From Effrenium voratum (taxonomy: Eukaryota; Sar; Dinophyceae; Suessiales; Symbiodiniaceae), in NCBI GenBank assembly GCA_963377175.1, contig CAUJNA010001251.1, positions 32,069 through 96,068 on the forward strand: DNA of 64,000 nucleotides. The letters are read 5' to 3'. Below, one piece after another: positions 11,393 to 22,870 of this stretch. Within the stretch, counting starts at the first letter, position 1. Every line of letters begins with the position of its first letter. The notes below the pieces were generated by a model that had not been told where the DNA came from, ran no database searches, and saw only the letters and a program-made list of their open reading frames with translations. Position numbers and translations under genes: made by a program.

Positions 11393-11679
11393 GCTACCTT
11401 CTCCTGTTTCTTTCTCCCCCAAGTTCGGCCGAATCGATTCAAAGTAAAGGAATCTCATCTCATTTTTCAGGAGGGTAACGGGCGCATTTTCATTTTTGCC
11501 TGTCTTCTATTCTCATTCGATCCCTTGAACCCATGACGTCAGGGCTCCGGCTTTTGCGCCAATAGCCTGTTGCTGTTGGTTGAGCAGGGTAGGGAAGAAA
11601 TCGTTAGACTTGGGTGCGTTTTGTTTGATGGAACCCTTTTGTGGGCAGCTTAAAGGAAAGCCAAAAGGGACACCACTTG

Positions 11680-11726
11680 TTTTTTTTTTTTTTTTTTTTA
11701 TTTGGGGGGGGGGGGGGGGAAAAAAG

Positions 11727-11757
<31 letters not shown>
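11680..11757 (+). repeat. Homopolymer foldback T20/G16/C21/A10
   Basis: Consecutive runs: T20, A, T3, G16, A6, G, C21, A10. The T-G half is complementary to the C-A half, so the tract can fold into one homopolymeric hairpin with a loop of about 7 nt. Confidence 0.9.
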
Positions 11758-12040
11758 GCGCCGGGGTACTTGCCCCTTTGGCCAGCTGGATGGCGTCGAT
11801 GCACAGTTCCATTCTCCTCTGTGAGTCAACGGCGCTGGCTGCTTGCTTGAAGTTTGGTGTAGTACTTCCAGGGTCCCTTCATTTCCCTTTTGGAAACTGG
11901 CAATTCCAAAGGGCACCAGAAGTTCGTTGCAACTTTTGAAGGGGAAACCCAATGACCCTTGTACTTGGAACCAAATCATGAAAACTGTGAGTCATTGTTT
12001 AGCCCGCGAGTCATCATTGAGCTCTACATCTTTGCCCCAG

Positions 12041-12115
12041 TAATGATGACGACGATGATGACGGTGATGGCGATGACTGTGGTGATGAGGATGATAGAGC
12101 CTACGTAGATCCAGG
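12041..12115 (+). CDS. Possible acidic exon
   Basis: After GCCCCAG the frame reads NDDDDDDDGDGDDCGDEDDR then AYVDPG and ends at G|GCAGAG. It derives from a GAT/GAC repeat, so it may be a microsatellite recruited as an acidic exon or just non-coding sequence. Confidence 0.35.
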
Positions 12116-12737
12116 GCAGAGAAGACGGCGAGCGTCGTGGTCCGGGCTGGACTCACTCGCAAGCGCACATGCTCCTCGTTGAATTTAAAAGGGACCTTGA
12201 AAAGGCCCCCCCAAAGCACACTCCTCTAACCGCTTTCTTGTTTTTGTGGTTCGATGTGGATTTGCAGGCGAGCAAGGCTTAAAGGACCATCTTTTCTCGA
12301 GTGCGCGTGAACCAACTTGAGCCCGGCATGAAGGGGGAGGGGGAAAGACGGACTTCTGTGTGCTTGGTTCCATAGTGAGGATAGACTCCTGCTGTAGCAA
12401 GTGTGGATTGGTGTACCCCTGTACAGTTGGATAGGACTGGATGGGTTAGTTTCTCGATTATCCCCATCTCTTACCCAACAATTCATTGTCCATCTAGATC
12501 CGCGCCATGTTTTGGTTCTATGGATCAACACAAGCAACACGCCTGAGGAGCCCAACATGATGCTAGGCTCCGGCTCAAATCCCCTCCGCTTCCGGCGCAG
12601 GACAAGCTGCTCAAAGAATGAGCGAGCGAGCGCGCTGCGAACTGGCTTCTGCTCTTTCCCCGCGTTCTTGGACCAGTGCATCTTGACGGCTCCTTCTCAT
12701 AGCCGGATGGGCGATTCCTTTTTGCTGGAATGCACAG

Positions 12738-12778
12738 CCGGAGCTGACCGCGGAGCGAGCCGAATGGAAGTTGTTGCG
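12738..12778 (+). CDS. Unnamed micro-exon
   Basis: Between GCACAG and a consensus GTAAGA donor the frame reads PELTAERAEWKLL (41 nt, phase 2). Both splice sites are good, but it is too short to classify. Confidence 0.45.
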
Positions 12779-13079
12779 GTAAGAGAAGCGCTTCGCGCGC
12801 GCTGAGCTTTTTGTGTTGGGGGGGGGGGGGGGGAGGGGTTGGGGTCAATCCTCTGAGCCACCAATCCAAACCACCCTTTTTGAGGGAAGCTGAGCGTCAC
12901 TGTGCCGTTTTGCTTTTGTCTTTTCGAGTGCCATCAAATGCTTGTGGACACTTTTTCCTTTCTCGCCTGCCCAAAGTTTTGGGTGCACGTGCTTATTTTT
13001 TCGGACGCGCCGTCAAAGCGCCCAGATGGGTCTTCTTCTGGCAGGGGGTTACTGGATTTCTGGCTTTTCCAGTCAAAGG

Positions 13080-13155
13080 TTGCAATTTGCACTGGTGGTT
13101 TCCATGGAAACTGTCACTTTTGGAGGTTCCAAAGAGGGAAATGGAGGAAACCCGG
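13080..13155 (-). mobile_element. Family G element
   Basis: TTTCCATGGAAACTGTCACT, TTTGGAGGTTCC and GGGAAATGGAGGAAACC recur in the opposite orientation near 61205-61260 and diverged near 51105-51165. Confidence 0.5.
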
Positions 13156-13396
13156 TCTGGACTTGTGAGACGTTGCATGTGGCCTGCCTTTTCTCACAGG
13201 AGTTTATTAACCGCTGGATGTCCGGGGTCGGGTCCAAAGGCAGTTTTGCTTTTGGTGAACTGAGCCAAAAAGCAACCAATGGAGTTTGGCGGACAGGAAG
13301 AACGAGACAAGCACGAGATTTATAGGGGGCCATAAAAGACTTTAAAAGATTGATATCCCTTTGAGATGGTCGCAATGTTTCGTTTTGAGGTCTGTG

Positions 13397-13432
13397 CATG
13401 TGTGTGTGACTGTGTGTGTGTGTGTGTGTGTT
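13397..13432 (+). repeat. TG microsatellite
   Basis: Mostly TG dinucleotides, flanked by a T tract. Confidence 0.95.
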
Positions 13433-14018
13433 TCTTTTTTTGGGTCTGTGTTTACGGGAAGCCAAAAGGGAAGCCACTTGTCTTAGTGGTTTCTTTGCGA
13501 GGAGTTGCACCAATCGGTGGGTTTGCCCATGAAGTGAGGGCTGGCTGGTTCTCATCCCCGACCGCAGAGTTTCGGCCCAGATTCATCTGTACGAAGTTTC
13601 TGTGGGCGAGACACACAGGCTCGTAACAGGAGACGCAGGCTCCAAAACTGATTCCTCTTGGCCAAGTTTGCGGGGTTCTGCCTCTCAAATTAACATCGAA
13701 CCCAAACAGCGGTTCCCGGAAAAGGAGCTTGCTCTAAATTCTGCAGGGGAGTACTTGGTTTGGCAGGGCTCATCCAGAGGCTTATGGGGTCCGTGTGTTT
13801 GCGGGCCGGGCCATTTTCCCGGGACGCCAGGGCTCACTTGAGATAAATCCATAGGAGAGAAAGGCTAAACTCTCTCATCTAGAGATATGAGTCAACCTCA
13901 GAATTATCAAAGACCACTTTATCAACGGCGTTTCATTCAATACTGGTTTTTTGCATTTTCCTTGGAGAACGATAGGGGACTCACAAAAAACGATACCCCT
14001 GAACATGGTTTGTGCTGG

Positions 14019-14280
14019 ACCTTCGAGCTGGAGCTGCCGAAGTCTAACTTGTGTACCGTGCCTGTACTGAAAGCTGCGACTTGCGACCTGGAGGTTGCTG
14101 CCAGCAAGCAAAAGCCGCTTAGACTGACACGTGACCGCCGCAAGCTGCGACCTTCGAGCTGGAGCTGCCGAAGTGTAACTTGTGCACTGCGCTTGTGGTG
14201 AAAGTTGCGACTTGCGACCTTGAGGTTGCTGCCAGCAAGCAAGCCGCCAAGACTGATATATGATTACCGCAAGGCAGAGA
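14019..14280 (+). repeat. 131-bp tandem duplication
   Basis: ACCTTCGAGCTGGAGCTGCC starts at 14019 and again at 14150; downstream blocks (AACTTGTG, GCGACTTGCGACCT, GTTGCTGCCAGCAAGCAA) keep the 131-nt offset. Confidence 0.85.
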
Positions 14281-14560
14281 AGGCTATTGTGTGTTTGCTT
14301 GGCTCTAACAGCTTATGGAAAATTGTGAAATTTTCGTCACGCGACACACGCCCAGAACGATACCCCGGTCGATACCCCGTCGATACCCCGAGCATTGGCC
14401 CGAGTTGCAAATGTGAGGCCTAGTGCATTTGCTTACAAAAGACTACGCGTGTGGTTCCAGTGCTGTGTTTGCGTAGAAAGTTTGTCGGGTGCTTTTCGAG
14501 TTCGCGCGGCGCTATAGGGGTTTGCGTAGAAAGTTTGTTGGGCACGCATGGTCACCGCGA

Positions 14561-15018
14561 AGAGGGTTCACCGGGCACTTTCCAAATTCGCACGGAGTCG
14601 CAGCGAGGGCGCTTTGACACGCGCAATCCTCGCAGAGGGTTCATTGGGCACTTTACGAATTTGCACGGCGCCACAGCGAGAGCGCTTGGGCGCGCAGGAT
14701 CACTGCAGAGGGTTCACCGGGCACTTTCCAAATTCGCACGGCGTCGCAGCGAGGGCGCTTTGACACGCGCAATCCTCGCAGAGGGTTCATTGGGCACTTT
14801 ACGAATTTGCACGGCGCCACAGCGAGAGCGCTTGGGCGTGCAGGATCCCTGCAGAGGGTTCATTGGGCAGTTTTAAAATTCGCACGGCGTCACAGCGAGG
14901 GCGCTGTGGCACGCGCAATCCTCGCAGAGGGTTCATCGGGCACTTTACAAATTCGCACGGCGCCACAGTGGGAGCGCTTCGAGGCGCGCGATCCCTGCAG
15001 AGGGTTCATCGGGCACAG
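14561..15018 (+). repeat. 73-bp tandem array with alternating variants
   Basis: AGAGGGTTCA begins at 14561, 14634, 14707, 14780, 14853, 14926 and 14999, an exact 73-nt step. Units alternate between two types (GACACGCGCAATCCTCGC versus CGCGCAGGATCACTGC-like), so the evolving unit is a 146-bp dimer. 73 is not a multiple of 3 and frames rotate, so it is not coding. Confidence 0.92.
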
Positions 15019-15959
15019 CACGAACACGCGAAACGTGGAGAACGATAGGGGACTCACTAAAAGTAGAATGAATACACCCCACACAGCAAATATAGACGCT
15101 GGCTCATATGACGTCTGTGATTTCGCGATGGGTGTTTTACTTTTTCCCAGGACCAAAAAACAACATAGCCTTCACTGGCGATGTGTGAGACATTGGAGAA
15201 CAATATAACGAGCCTCCAAAGACAATAACTTCCTGCTCGAAGTCGCTCAAAGTATTCCTAGGTTTTGCCGCTTGCTCATATGAACTTCAGGCAAGATCTC
15301 CAGATTTGTCCAGAACCAGCATTGAGTTTCTTGCAACATCTGATTTTCCCACGTCCTCTTTGGGGAACAAGCCATCTTGACTGTGGCGCATATACACCCG
15401 CTGCAAGAATGTCGGTAGGTTTCTTGGTGCGTGCTGAGATGAAACTGGCAAGAGGGGCTACCCCAAGGGCCAGGCTGGGCCTATGAATCTTTGACTTCAC
15501 ATCATAGAAACCCCAGCGAAGCATTTCCACGGGAGATTGGCGAGACACCAACCAACAACGATGTCCAGGAAACAAAAACCTGTAGCCGGTTTCTTAGATT
15601 GCATTACCATGTTGGTTTGTTTGCTTGAAAATTTTTCACAGGGGCGACCATCTTACCGCGTCAGTTTGGGAGATGTTTTCTTTTGTCGGGAGGTTCGCTC
15701 ATCCGCTGCGGGCCCTTTGTGTCCGGTCGAACGGTCAGCAACCTCAAGGTCTTCGTACGGAACTCCTAGTTTGAAGTGAGTCATGAGAAGGGTGTGTCTT
15801 TTTTGTCGAGCCGATTCTTCAAGGCCTTTCGGTATTTTTGTTTGCATTTGTTGATGAAGGGCTCCTTCTCACTGCCTGAGTTACAGGACTTGAATTGAGG
15901 GACCCTTGTATGAAACAGGTGAACGCCCCTGCAACTGGACGCTTCTGTGGGTTCTCAAT

Positions 15960-16645
15960 CCCGAGAGAACGCCGATAAGGACGGGGGGCGGGCAGCGAAT
16001 GATTTGCCAGGGCCATGACGGACCGTTTCTATCCCGTGGGCATGGAGGCGGGGAAGGGTAGATGGCGGCCTTGTGCCATTTGGTGGTTGTCTGAAGGGAC
16101 CCACGTAGTCGATGGGCAAAGCCACTCTTGGTCTCTCAGAAAGGGGGCATTTCCATTTTCCACATACGCGTGGAAGGGGGCGTCCGCACATGGTTGACCC
16201 TGACTGCACAACTTGCATTGGATTCTCCTGAACGGGGGTTTCCCTGAAAGGGGGTAAAACCAGTGATTCTAAGCCAAATCAGGAAGGTCCAGTACTAGGG
16301 GATGCCGTATTGAATGATAGTATTGCATGGTAATTGATGAACTCAGGTATTCAGGTTTACCCTTTGAACAAGGGTTGGTGGCCCAGTCTCACCTCTTCGC
16401 GAGTTTCAGGTTGGAGGTTGAGTCGGCGGACAAAAAACATCAGTACTTGACTACCTGGCGATGAAGCCAGATACATCTAGTGGCACCTGGAGCAAAGCAC
16501 AAAATGGATCAAGAGGGGTCTGGAGACCCAACAGTTCAGGTGAAATAGAAACGGCGGTCTCTTTTTTTTTAATCCCGTGGAGCGACTGTGATGGGAATCA
16601 GCGCGTGGATGTAGTTCAAGCCGAACAGCAATGGGACATCTTCGT
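15960..16645 (-). pseudogene. Decayed LTR-type retroelement (RT and integrase pieces)
   Basis: On the minus strand, 16375-16440 reads VRRLNLQPETREEVRLGHQP, like the RT thumb of Ty3-type elements (RL...EV..LGH). Further along the same strand, 16075-16120 reads PIDYVGPFRQPPNG, like the first catalytic aspartate region of retroelement integrase (DYVGP). The RT-then-integrase order fits Ty3-type pol, but the space between is too short for RNase H and frames shift with stops. No LTRs seen. A dead fragment. Confidence 0.4.
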
Positions 16646-16862
16646 GATGTACCAGTGTTGTCGTTGCTTGCTTGCCATCTTAGGAATCGATGTCACAAGA
16701 GAACACGACTCCGTGTTGAAGCTCAAAGGATCGCTTTGCAAGGTGTCTTTCGATTGCCCAGATCGAAACGGCGAAGGACAAGTAGCACCTCTTTCAGACT
16801 TTCAGGGCCTTTCTGGGAAAGTGCAGGATCAATCAGATAACCATTTGATCAATAGTGGGTGA
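16461..16862 (+). other. Open frame over the retroelement region
   Basis: A 133-codon + strand frame opposite the minus-strand remnant. It lacks splice logic, ends at a normal stop and matches no family I recognise. More likely a by-product of the antisense relic than a gene. Confidence 0.25.
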
Positions 16863-17935
16863 CAACAAGGGGTAAATGTCCTTGATTCAGGGGAATCAGG
16901 GGGGTATCATTATAGCAAAATGCCTTCAGCATTCAGCCCCTGGTTGATGTTAAATGGCAGCCTGTCTATGGCCTTCCTTTGTGTTGTTTCCATACCAACC
17001 TATTGGTTGTCTCAAGACACAAACTCAATCCAATGAGCGAGACATTGCGCGGATGGTGACCTTTCAGGATTTGAAGCGGCATTTTTTCTTGTGACGTATA
17101 GGTGCCACCATGTGACTCTTGGACTCGGAGGGTCACGGACCTGGAATTGGAATCGAGTCAACCAGTTCAGCGGATTCCTAAGGGAAAGCCACCATGGCCA
17201 TAAGGAGATTTGATTACGCATAAAGTATATTCGGGCCGTTCAAGAAGTAGATGGGGGTTGTGGGGTACTTTGGAGCCAAATTTCGTCATGATTGCGGGAT
17301 AAACAAACTGCTGGATTCGTATATGGCTGTGGGTCAAAACCAAAGGTACCGTTTTGGGGTAGGTGTACCACCAATTTTAGTCTATCTTAGTGGGGATTGG
17401 GATGTTCACCAGGGGTACGAGAATTTGACCCATGGCCATATTCCCCCCCTTGTATTGCTGATTGCTTTTGACTTTGGGAGTTTCGGCCTTGGCCCAAGTC
17501 GTGTTGGCCAGGCCGAGGCCGACAATTGGAAGACCACCTACGAGGCAGTCCGATGATTCGCCTGTTTTGAAGCGCTGAGGGATGAGCCAAAACTCGAAGT
17601 ATCGAGGGGCTCTTGAGTTGCTGCTGGGGGTTGGTGCCCCAGTTGTTCAGTTGCTCCTTGTTTTGTCTCCCCCTTCTGGGTTTTGTTGTCGGTTCCCCAT
17701 AGATGGTTAGGCCCAAAAGCGTTTCTCGCTTTCTGGAGGAAATGGGTGTTGCTTTGGAGTGCGGAAGGCGTAGGCCCAAGCTGGAGCAGTAGGGGGGGGG
17801 AACCGGAGCGATCGCTGAGGGGAACCCGGTGGGTGCTATAGAAACAACAGATCAGGTAGAGTCCGTTCGCCCAGAACTCTGGGTTTCTGTTGGGTTTCCC
17901 TTAGGTTTCCGCTTTCCTTTGGCTTCTGGAGCAAG
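16863..17935. other. Intron/intergenic stretch with one element
   Basis: No clear exon. Contains a family D-like element at 17325-17445 and weak antisense frames only. Confidence 0.5.
17325..17445 (+). mobile_element. Family D element
   Basis: GGCTGTGGGTCAAAACCAAA at the left, GATGTTCACCAGGGGTACGA in the middle and ATTTGACCCATGGCCA at the right match the 53944 and 60000 copies. The ends are inverted (GGGTCAAA/TTTGACCC). Confidence 0.65.
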
Positions 17936-18022
17936 AAGGCGACTCACGTCGGCCTTAGCAGCCGAGGTGATGAACGAAATGCGGTCCTTTGCGCGTAGCC
18001 CGTACCCGCCAGGCGCGGGTAG
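17936..18022 (+). CDS. Unnamed exon
   Basis: The frame reads RRLTSALAAEVMNEMRSFAR then SPYPPGAG and ends at AG|GTGAGG, a consensus donor. Acceptor GCAAG. GC3 high. No family recognised. Confidence 0.5.
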
Positions 18023-18489
18023 GTGAGGGCGGGGGGGGGGGGGGGGGGTGAGGAAGGGTTCCAGGATTTCCACAGATTCCTCAAAATCCGGCAGAAATCA
18101 TTCTGAGCGCTAGCCTCTTTCTTGCAAGTTCCCTCAATGTAAGAGCCCCCTCAAACAAGGTTGGAAATAAAAGTGCCAGGGGAGGTTCCATCCGATTCAA
18201 CCCTCAATCTTCCGCTTATTTGTTGAGGTGGCAAAACATTTGGAGTCTCCACCACCTGGGAGGAGGGCAATTTACCCTTCATTTTGCGGTCATGACCATT
18301 TTATTGGTGTCATGACATTGTCTTTCTGTGCATCACCTGGAGACTCTTTGCGTGCCTTTTCTCAGGCAACCCTCAGTTGCCCTCAGTTGGTTTGCATTGC
18401 AAATTTGAGCCCTGGTTCTTGTCGAACAGAAACCCGCAACACCTCCAAACCGCTTCAAGTCCATTGGAAACAACGGCTGCGTGCACCGG

Positions 18490-18663
18490 CCTCTGGGTGG
18501 ACCCCCCCCTCCGGCGGTTGACTCGACTCGACGCCTCGCGAGGCACGGCCATCCATCAGCCGGGCTCCCGGGACCACTTCGGCTTCAGCGCCCCCGGGCC
18601 CATCGCCAACAGGCGACCGACGAGACGACATCCCCGGCTCGCGGCTCGCGGCTCGCGGCTCCG
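18490..18663 (+). CDS. Unnamed exon, Arg-rich
   Basis: A very GC3-rich frame reads RLDASRGTAIHQPGSRDHFG, FSAPGPIANRRPTRRHPRLA, ARGSRL and ends at CCG|GTGAGT, a perfect donor (phase 2). The acceptor is not fixed, so the start is approximate. A CGGCTCGCGG triplication precedes the donor. Confidence 0.5.
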
Positions 18664-19701
18664 GTGAGTCTGAGGGATGGGTGTCCAAGCGAATGTGAGC
18701 AAAGCTCGCCCTCATTTGGGTGTGCGTCAGAGACCAAACTTTTTTTCTTTCTTTCTTAGGCAAAGGAGCCATTTGAAGACCGCCTTTCGAGGCGCCCGTT
18801 TTCAGAAATCAAATCTCGTCCAATTTGAAGACATACCAGGGCAAATCAAAGTGAGCTCACTTGGGGGTACTACGAGGTTACCCCCCTATACCTGCTTCTG
18901 ATTTCTCAGTAGTAATTTGCCCAGACACCAACTGTAGGTTGTCTTCTTTGTTTTTCAAGGGTACTTGTTTTCTTTTCTTCGGGAAACCAAATGGAACCCC
19001 TACCATTTGTTGGGGGTCCACTACAAAAAGACACCCCATATGAGCCCCTCAGAAGGACCAGTTGAGCTCCAGCGTTGCCAGGCTGGCCAATGCTGACCTG
19101 GCCCGGGGCCAAGAGGTTAGGCCTTGATGAGGTGAGCCCGCAAGCCTTCCACCTCGAGACGTCTGATGTTCCGCTGGTTTATGTTGGAATTCAGATTTCT
19201 TGTGTGAAGGGAATGGATCACTGGATATGATGTGCGGTTTTGTCGGGGGCGGTATATGCAATAGAAGGACCTCCCCCTACTTGTTTCCTTCATGTTTTCC
19301 GATTTCCCTCATGGGATCTCGGTTTGGCAATTTGCCAAGTGTCGCACCTCCGGGCATCGGGCGTGGCTAGGAATCGGATGGTTGTTGCCCGCTTTCGTTT
19401 GGCTGCCTTCGGGGCAACATCCGAAGCAGTTTGCGGCGGGAGATTGAAGACTTGAACACCAGAATGACTCGATACCGGTGGCTTTCCTGAAGACGAAAGA
19501 GTGCTCAAAGCCTCTAGGGCTCTTACCATCAGAGCAAGTTCTCAGTTGTTCAAAGCCGACCTTTTGACCTTTTGGTTTTCCCATTTTGGTCCATATTTAG
19601 TCATGGCCCCAAAAGGTTAACCTTTTAGTTCCAGTTGTCCTTTGGGCAACTGAGTACTGGGGCCTCCTTGACAGAACCGGACCTTCCTTCCGGGTTCCCA
19701 G
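18664..19701. other. Intron-like stretch
   Basis: No exon supported. Includes a family E-like segment at 18955-19040 (AACCAAATGGAACCCCTACC) and weak antisense frames near 19300-19580. Confidence 0.5.
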
Positions 19702-19777
19702 CGCTGGCGCCCAGTGCCTCACGGAAGACACCGACGTGGCCAACCCGCGGGAGCACATGGCCATCACCCGCATTCAG
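19702..19777 (+). CDS. Unnamed exon
   Basis: After TTCCCAG the frame reads AGAQCLTEDTDVANPREHMA then ITRIQ and ends CAG|GCAGTT (GC donor). Third positions are nearly all G/C. No family recognised. Confidence 0.55.
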
Positions 19778-20496
19778 GCAGTTTTTTTTTTTTTTTGGGG
19801 GGGGGTTGGGGCCAGGAATTCGGAGATTGATCATAGCCATCGGCGCATGGCCATCAACAAAAATAGGTCTCCCTACGGAGCAATGTTTCACAGAAGCCAA
19901 GCAGTTGGAAGGTCCTAAGGTTGTTCAACAGGTTTCACTCCGCAAAGAAAGCTTGCGCAAGCAACGGATAGTTACTGCGATTTCGAACACTTGGCCAGAC
20001 GGTGGGAAGGCTTGTCTTTCATTTTCCTGTTGAGGGAAATGTACAGGGACCGGGTGTTTGAACATGAAGAAACCTTCTTGGAGTGGTATTTCCTCAAAAA
20101 GTGGGGGGCGGTCCAAAGGCAAGCCCAGAACTATTTAGCTGCCAAACTCGAGGAAACAGATGGTCCTTTTTCGGGAACGAGGGACACCAAAGGGACAACA
20201 CGGGTCACTACGTGAGACACACCCGAAAATACCCTGAAGGCGGTTGCAAAACTTCGTTTCGTGTCCACATATCGTTCCAAGTGATCCAGATCCGCTCCCT
20301 CCCGGCCCCTGCTTTTTTATTGCGGTGGCTTGCCGGGGAGCGTGAACACGAAGTGTTTGTCCGCCTGAGGTTTTCCACATGGGATCTTTTCGGCAAGTGA
20401 TCACCACCGAACTGCAGGAAGACAACCTCTTTCTTGAGAAGAACACTTCCAAACAAATGGCAGTGTTTGTTTTTGAGGGGTCTGTAGCTGAGCCGC

Positions 20497-21440
20497 GGCG
20501 GACATTTGTTACAGACCTCGTTACAGACCTCTGTAACAAGACCCGCTGGCTCGTTACACACCCTCGTTACACAGCCTCGTTACACACCGCAGATGAACAA
20601 ACCGGGCGGGCCAGTCACTGCCCTCTTTTCCGCAGCTTGTGTTGCGTTGAAAAGCTGCAATCAAGGTGGAGCTGTGGAGGCGCTTTGCGTAGTGCGCTTT
20701 GTTTTGCCTCGTTGCAGACCTCGTTGCAGACCTCGTTGCGTAGCCGTTACATACCTTGTTGCAGACCCAACCCCAGCCCGGGCCAGTGACCCCCCTTTTT
20801 GCCGTTGCCATGAAGCTGGTGCTGCGGAGGCGCGCTTTGCGTGCTGCGCTTTGCGTGCTGCGCTTTGCTTTGCCTCGTTACGGACCTCGTTACATAGCCG
20901 TCACATGCCTCGTTACAGACCCAACCAACCCCAGCCCGGGCCCGCGACCCCCCCCTTTTTTGCCGCCGCTCCGGAAACACGCTTTGCGTGCTGCGCTTCG
21001 CTTTGCCTCGTTACAGACCTCGTGGCCTCGTTACAGACCCAACCCCAGCCCGGGCCTGCGACCCCCCGTTTTGCCGCCGCTTGGCTTGCGTTGAATAGCT
21101 GCAATCAAGCTGGAGCTGCGGAGGAGCGCTTTGCATACTGCGCTTTGCTTTGCTTTGTTACAGACCTCGTTACATAGCCGTTACATACCTCGTTACAGAC
21201 CCAACCTCAGTCCGGGCCAGTGTCCCCCCCTTTTTGCCATCGCTTGGCATTGCGTCGGCAGTTGCAAATTTCAAGCTAGGAGGCGTGCTTTGCGTGCTGC
21301 GGTTGTACTGTACGACTTTCGAGCAGGAGCTGCTGCTCTTCGTTGTTGTGCGCTACATTGTGCTATTGATACAGCTTGTCAAGAAATATTTTCCTGTTAC
21401 AGACCTGTGTAACAAGGACCTCCGTTACAGACCTCCGTCA
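20497..21440 (+). repeat. Degenerate tandem array, about 155-162 bp unit
   Basis: CAGACCCAACC recurs near 20762, 20917, 21034 and 21196. Each unit holds CTCGTTACAGACCTCGTTAC, a CCCAGCCCGGGCC-T/C tract and AGCTGGAGCTGCGGAGGCGC-like text. Shorter CTCGTTACA repeats flank it. A 223-codon frame through it is repeat-derived. Confidence 0.8.
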
Positions 21441-21562
21441 CAAGATTCGTGAGTTTTTTTATTTTAACAAGGGAGCCACAAGGATGGCAACCACCTGGAG
21501 GGGCAGTTTGGTATTGTCTGTTGACGTGGGGACTTGGAGAAGTCAATCGATCTCTGGTCGAG

Positions 21563-21621
21563 GAGCCGGATGATCGCCGGGTCTTTGAGAAGTACGACGT
21601 GGACGAGATGGTCAGGAGACG
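21563..21621 (+). CDS. Unnamed exon
   Basis: After GGTCGAG the frame reads EPDDRRVFEKYDVDEMVR. The FEKYDVDE string recalls the entry of an EF-hand loop, but the remaining Ca2+ ligands are absent, so this is only a resemblance. The donor may be GA at GTCAG|GAGAC or GT at CGG|GTGCTG. Confidence 0.4.
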
Positions 21622-22466
21622 GGTGCTGATGCGGTGTCCCAAAATGAGAAAAGGAAGCACAAGGGAGGATGGTGCGTACACGGCATTTGCAATGAAACCA
21701 ACCGTTTGAATTGGGTCACTCTCAAAATTTTCCCGAAAATGATGGTGCCAATTATGTAGATCTGCCCTCAAATTGAATTCGAGACTCCCCCTCCCAAGAA
21801 ACGCTCAATTGGACGCTCAATTGGAAAGCGAGCCGGGCAGAGCAAGCCGTGACGTGGTTTCCTTTCGGTTTCTTGCTAAAGGCCATGTGTCAGTCGACCC
21901 TGCGCTATGCAAAGTGGAATCCAACTCATATGTGTGGATTCCAACCTTTTCACCAAGCAAAAGCAAGTTCTTTTTTTTGATGTGTTTTCTGCTTTGAGGG
22001 TTTCGTTTGCGCTACACATTGCAAGTTTATGAAGAACCCTCGCCATCCTCCAACAGTCATTTGTCAGTGGACAGGGATTGTTTGAAAACAAGAACTGCTC
22101 TTCTTGTTTGAAGCCCTCAGCACCCACCAATTCAGGGGAAGCTGACAGCTGGCTGGTTGTCAGCCAGGCATGCGCGTGCTTTGGCCATGACACGTGAGCA
22201 TGACACGGCATCCTGGCAGCCTCTCAGTTTTCCTCGTCCACGCTTGGGTGCCTTGTGGCTTTGCCTTTCGGCTTTCTGCTTGGATGTACTTGTTCCTGGT
22301 TTTGGCTTCATGTCCTGTTCTTGGGGCCGGTTTCATGTCAGCCCTTTCAAAATGTTCCAACCAGATCTCGGCAGCTTCAACCAGAAGGTCAGACCCGGGT
22401 CTCTTTCGGACACCAAGCGCCAAGCGAGCGATCCCGCCCGAAGCCCCGCGCGCGTTTTCGGGTGAG

Positions 22467-22578
22467 GACCTACAACTCTCCGGTGGCCAAGGCAACGTTG
22501 TCCCCCACCAGCGGCAAGGGCATGTCCCTCGCCAAGGCGCGGCACTTCGAGCATGGCTCGTTGCGCCAGAAAGGCAGG
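22467..22578 (+). CDS. Unnamed exon
   Basis: After GGTGAG the frame reads TYNSPVAKATLSPTSGKGMS, LAKARHFEHGSLRQKGR and ends near G|GTCAAG. High GC3; Lys/Ser-rich. Confidence 0.5.
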
Positions 22579-22785
22579 GGTCAAGGTGCGAGACATAAGA
22601 AGACTCCCTGAGTTTGGTACACCTTTTTCGGTTGGTCCGTTTCAACCTCTGGACTTTTGGCGGGACAAATTGCTGTTTCCCCACTGACTGGCAACAAGTT
22701 GAGCCTCTTGCAGGCTGCCCCGGAAATTGCTGAACATGCATGATTTGGCCAGGGTTTCGCGCATAGGTTTGGCTTCGCTCAACAT

Positions 22786-22870
22786 GATGACGATGATGCT
22801 GCTGCTGCTGCTGCTGATGAGATATGGGATATGAGATATGAGATATGAGATATGATGTGATATGGTATGA
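22786..22870 (+). repeat. GCT and GATATGA microsatellites
   Basis: A (GCT)n run follows GATGATGATGCTG text, then ATGAGATATG units repeat about six times. Confidence 0.9.

Noticed and set aside
20506..21177. 223-codon + frame
   Set aside because: Spans the 155-162-bp array; the translation repeats with the DNA and unit lengths are not all multiples of three.
21563..21621. EF-hand calcium-binding loop (KYDVDE)
   Set aside because: The downstream Gly and Glu ligand positions are not present in the visible frame, so the resemblance is too short to call.
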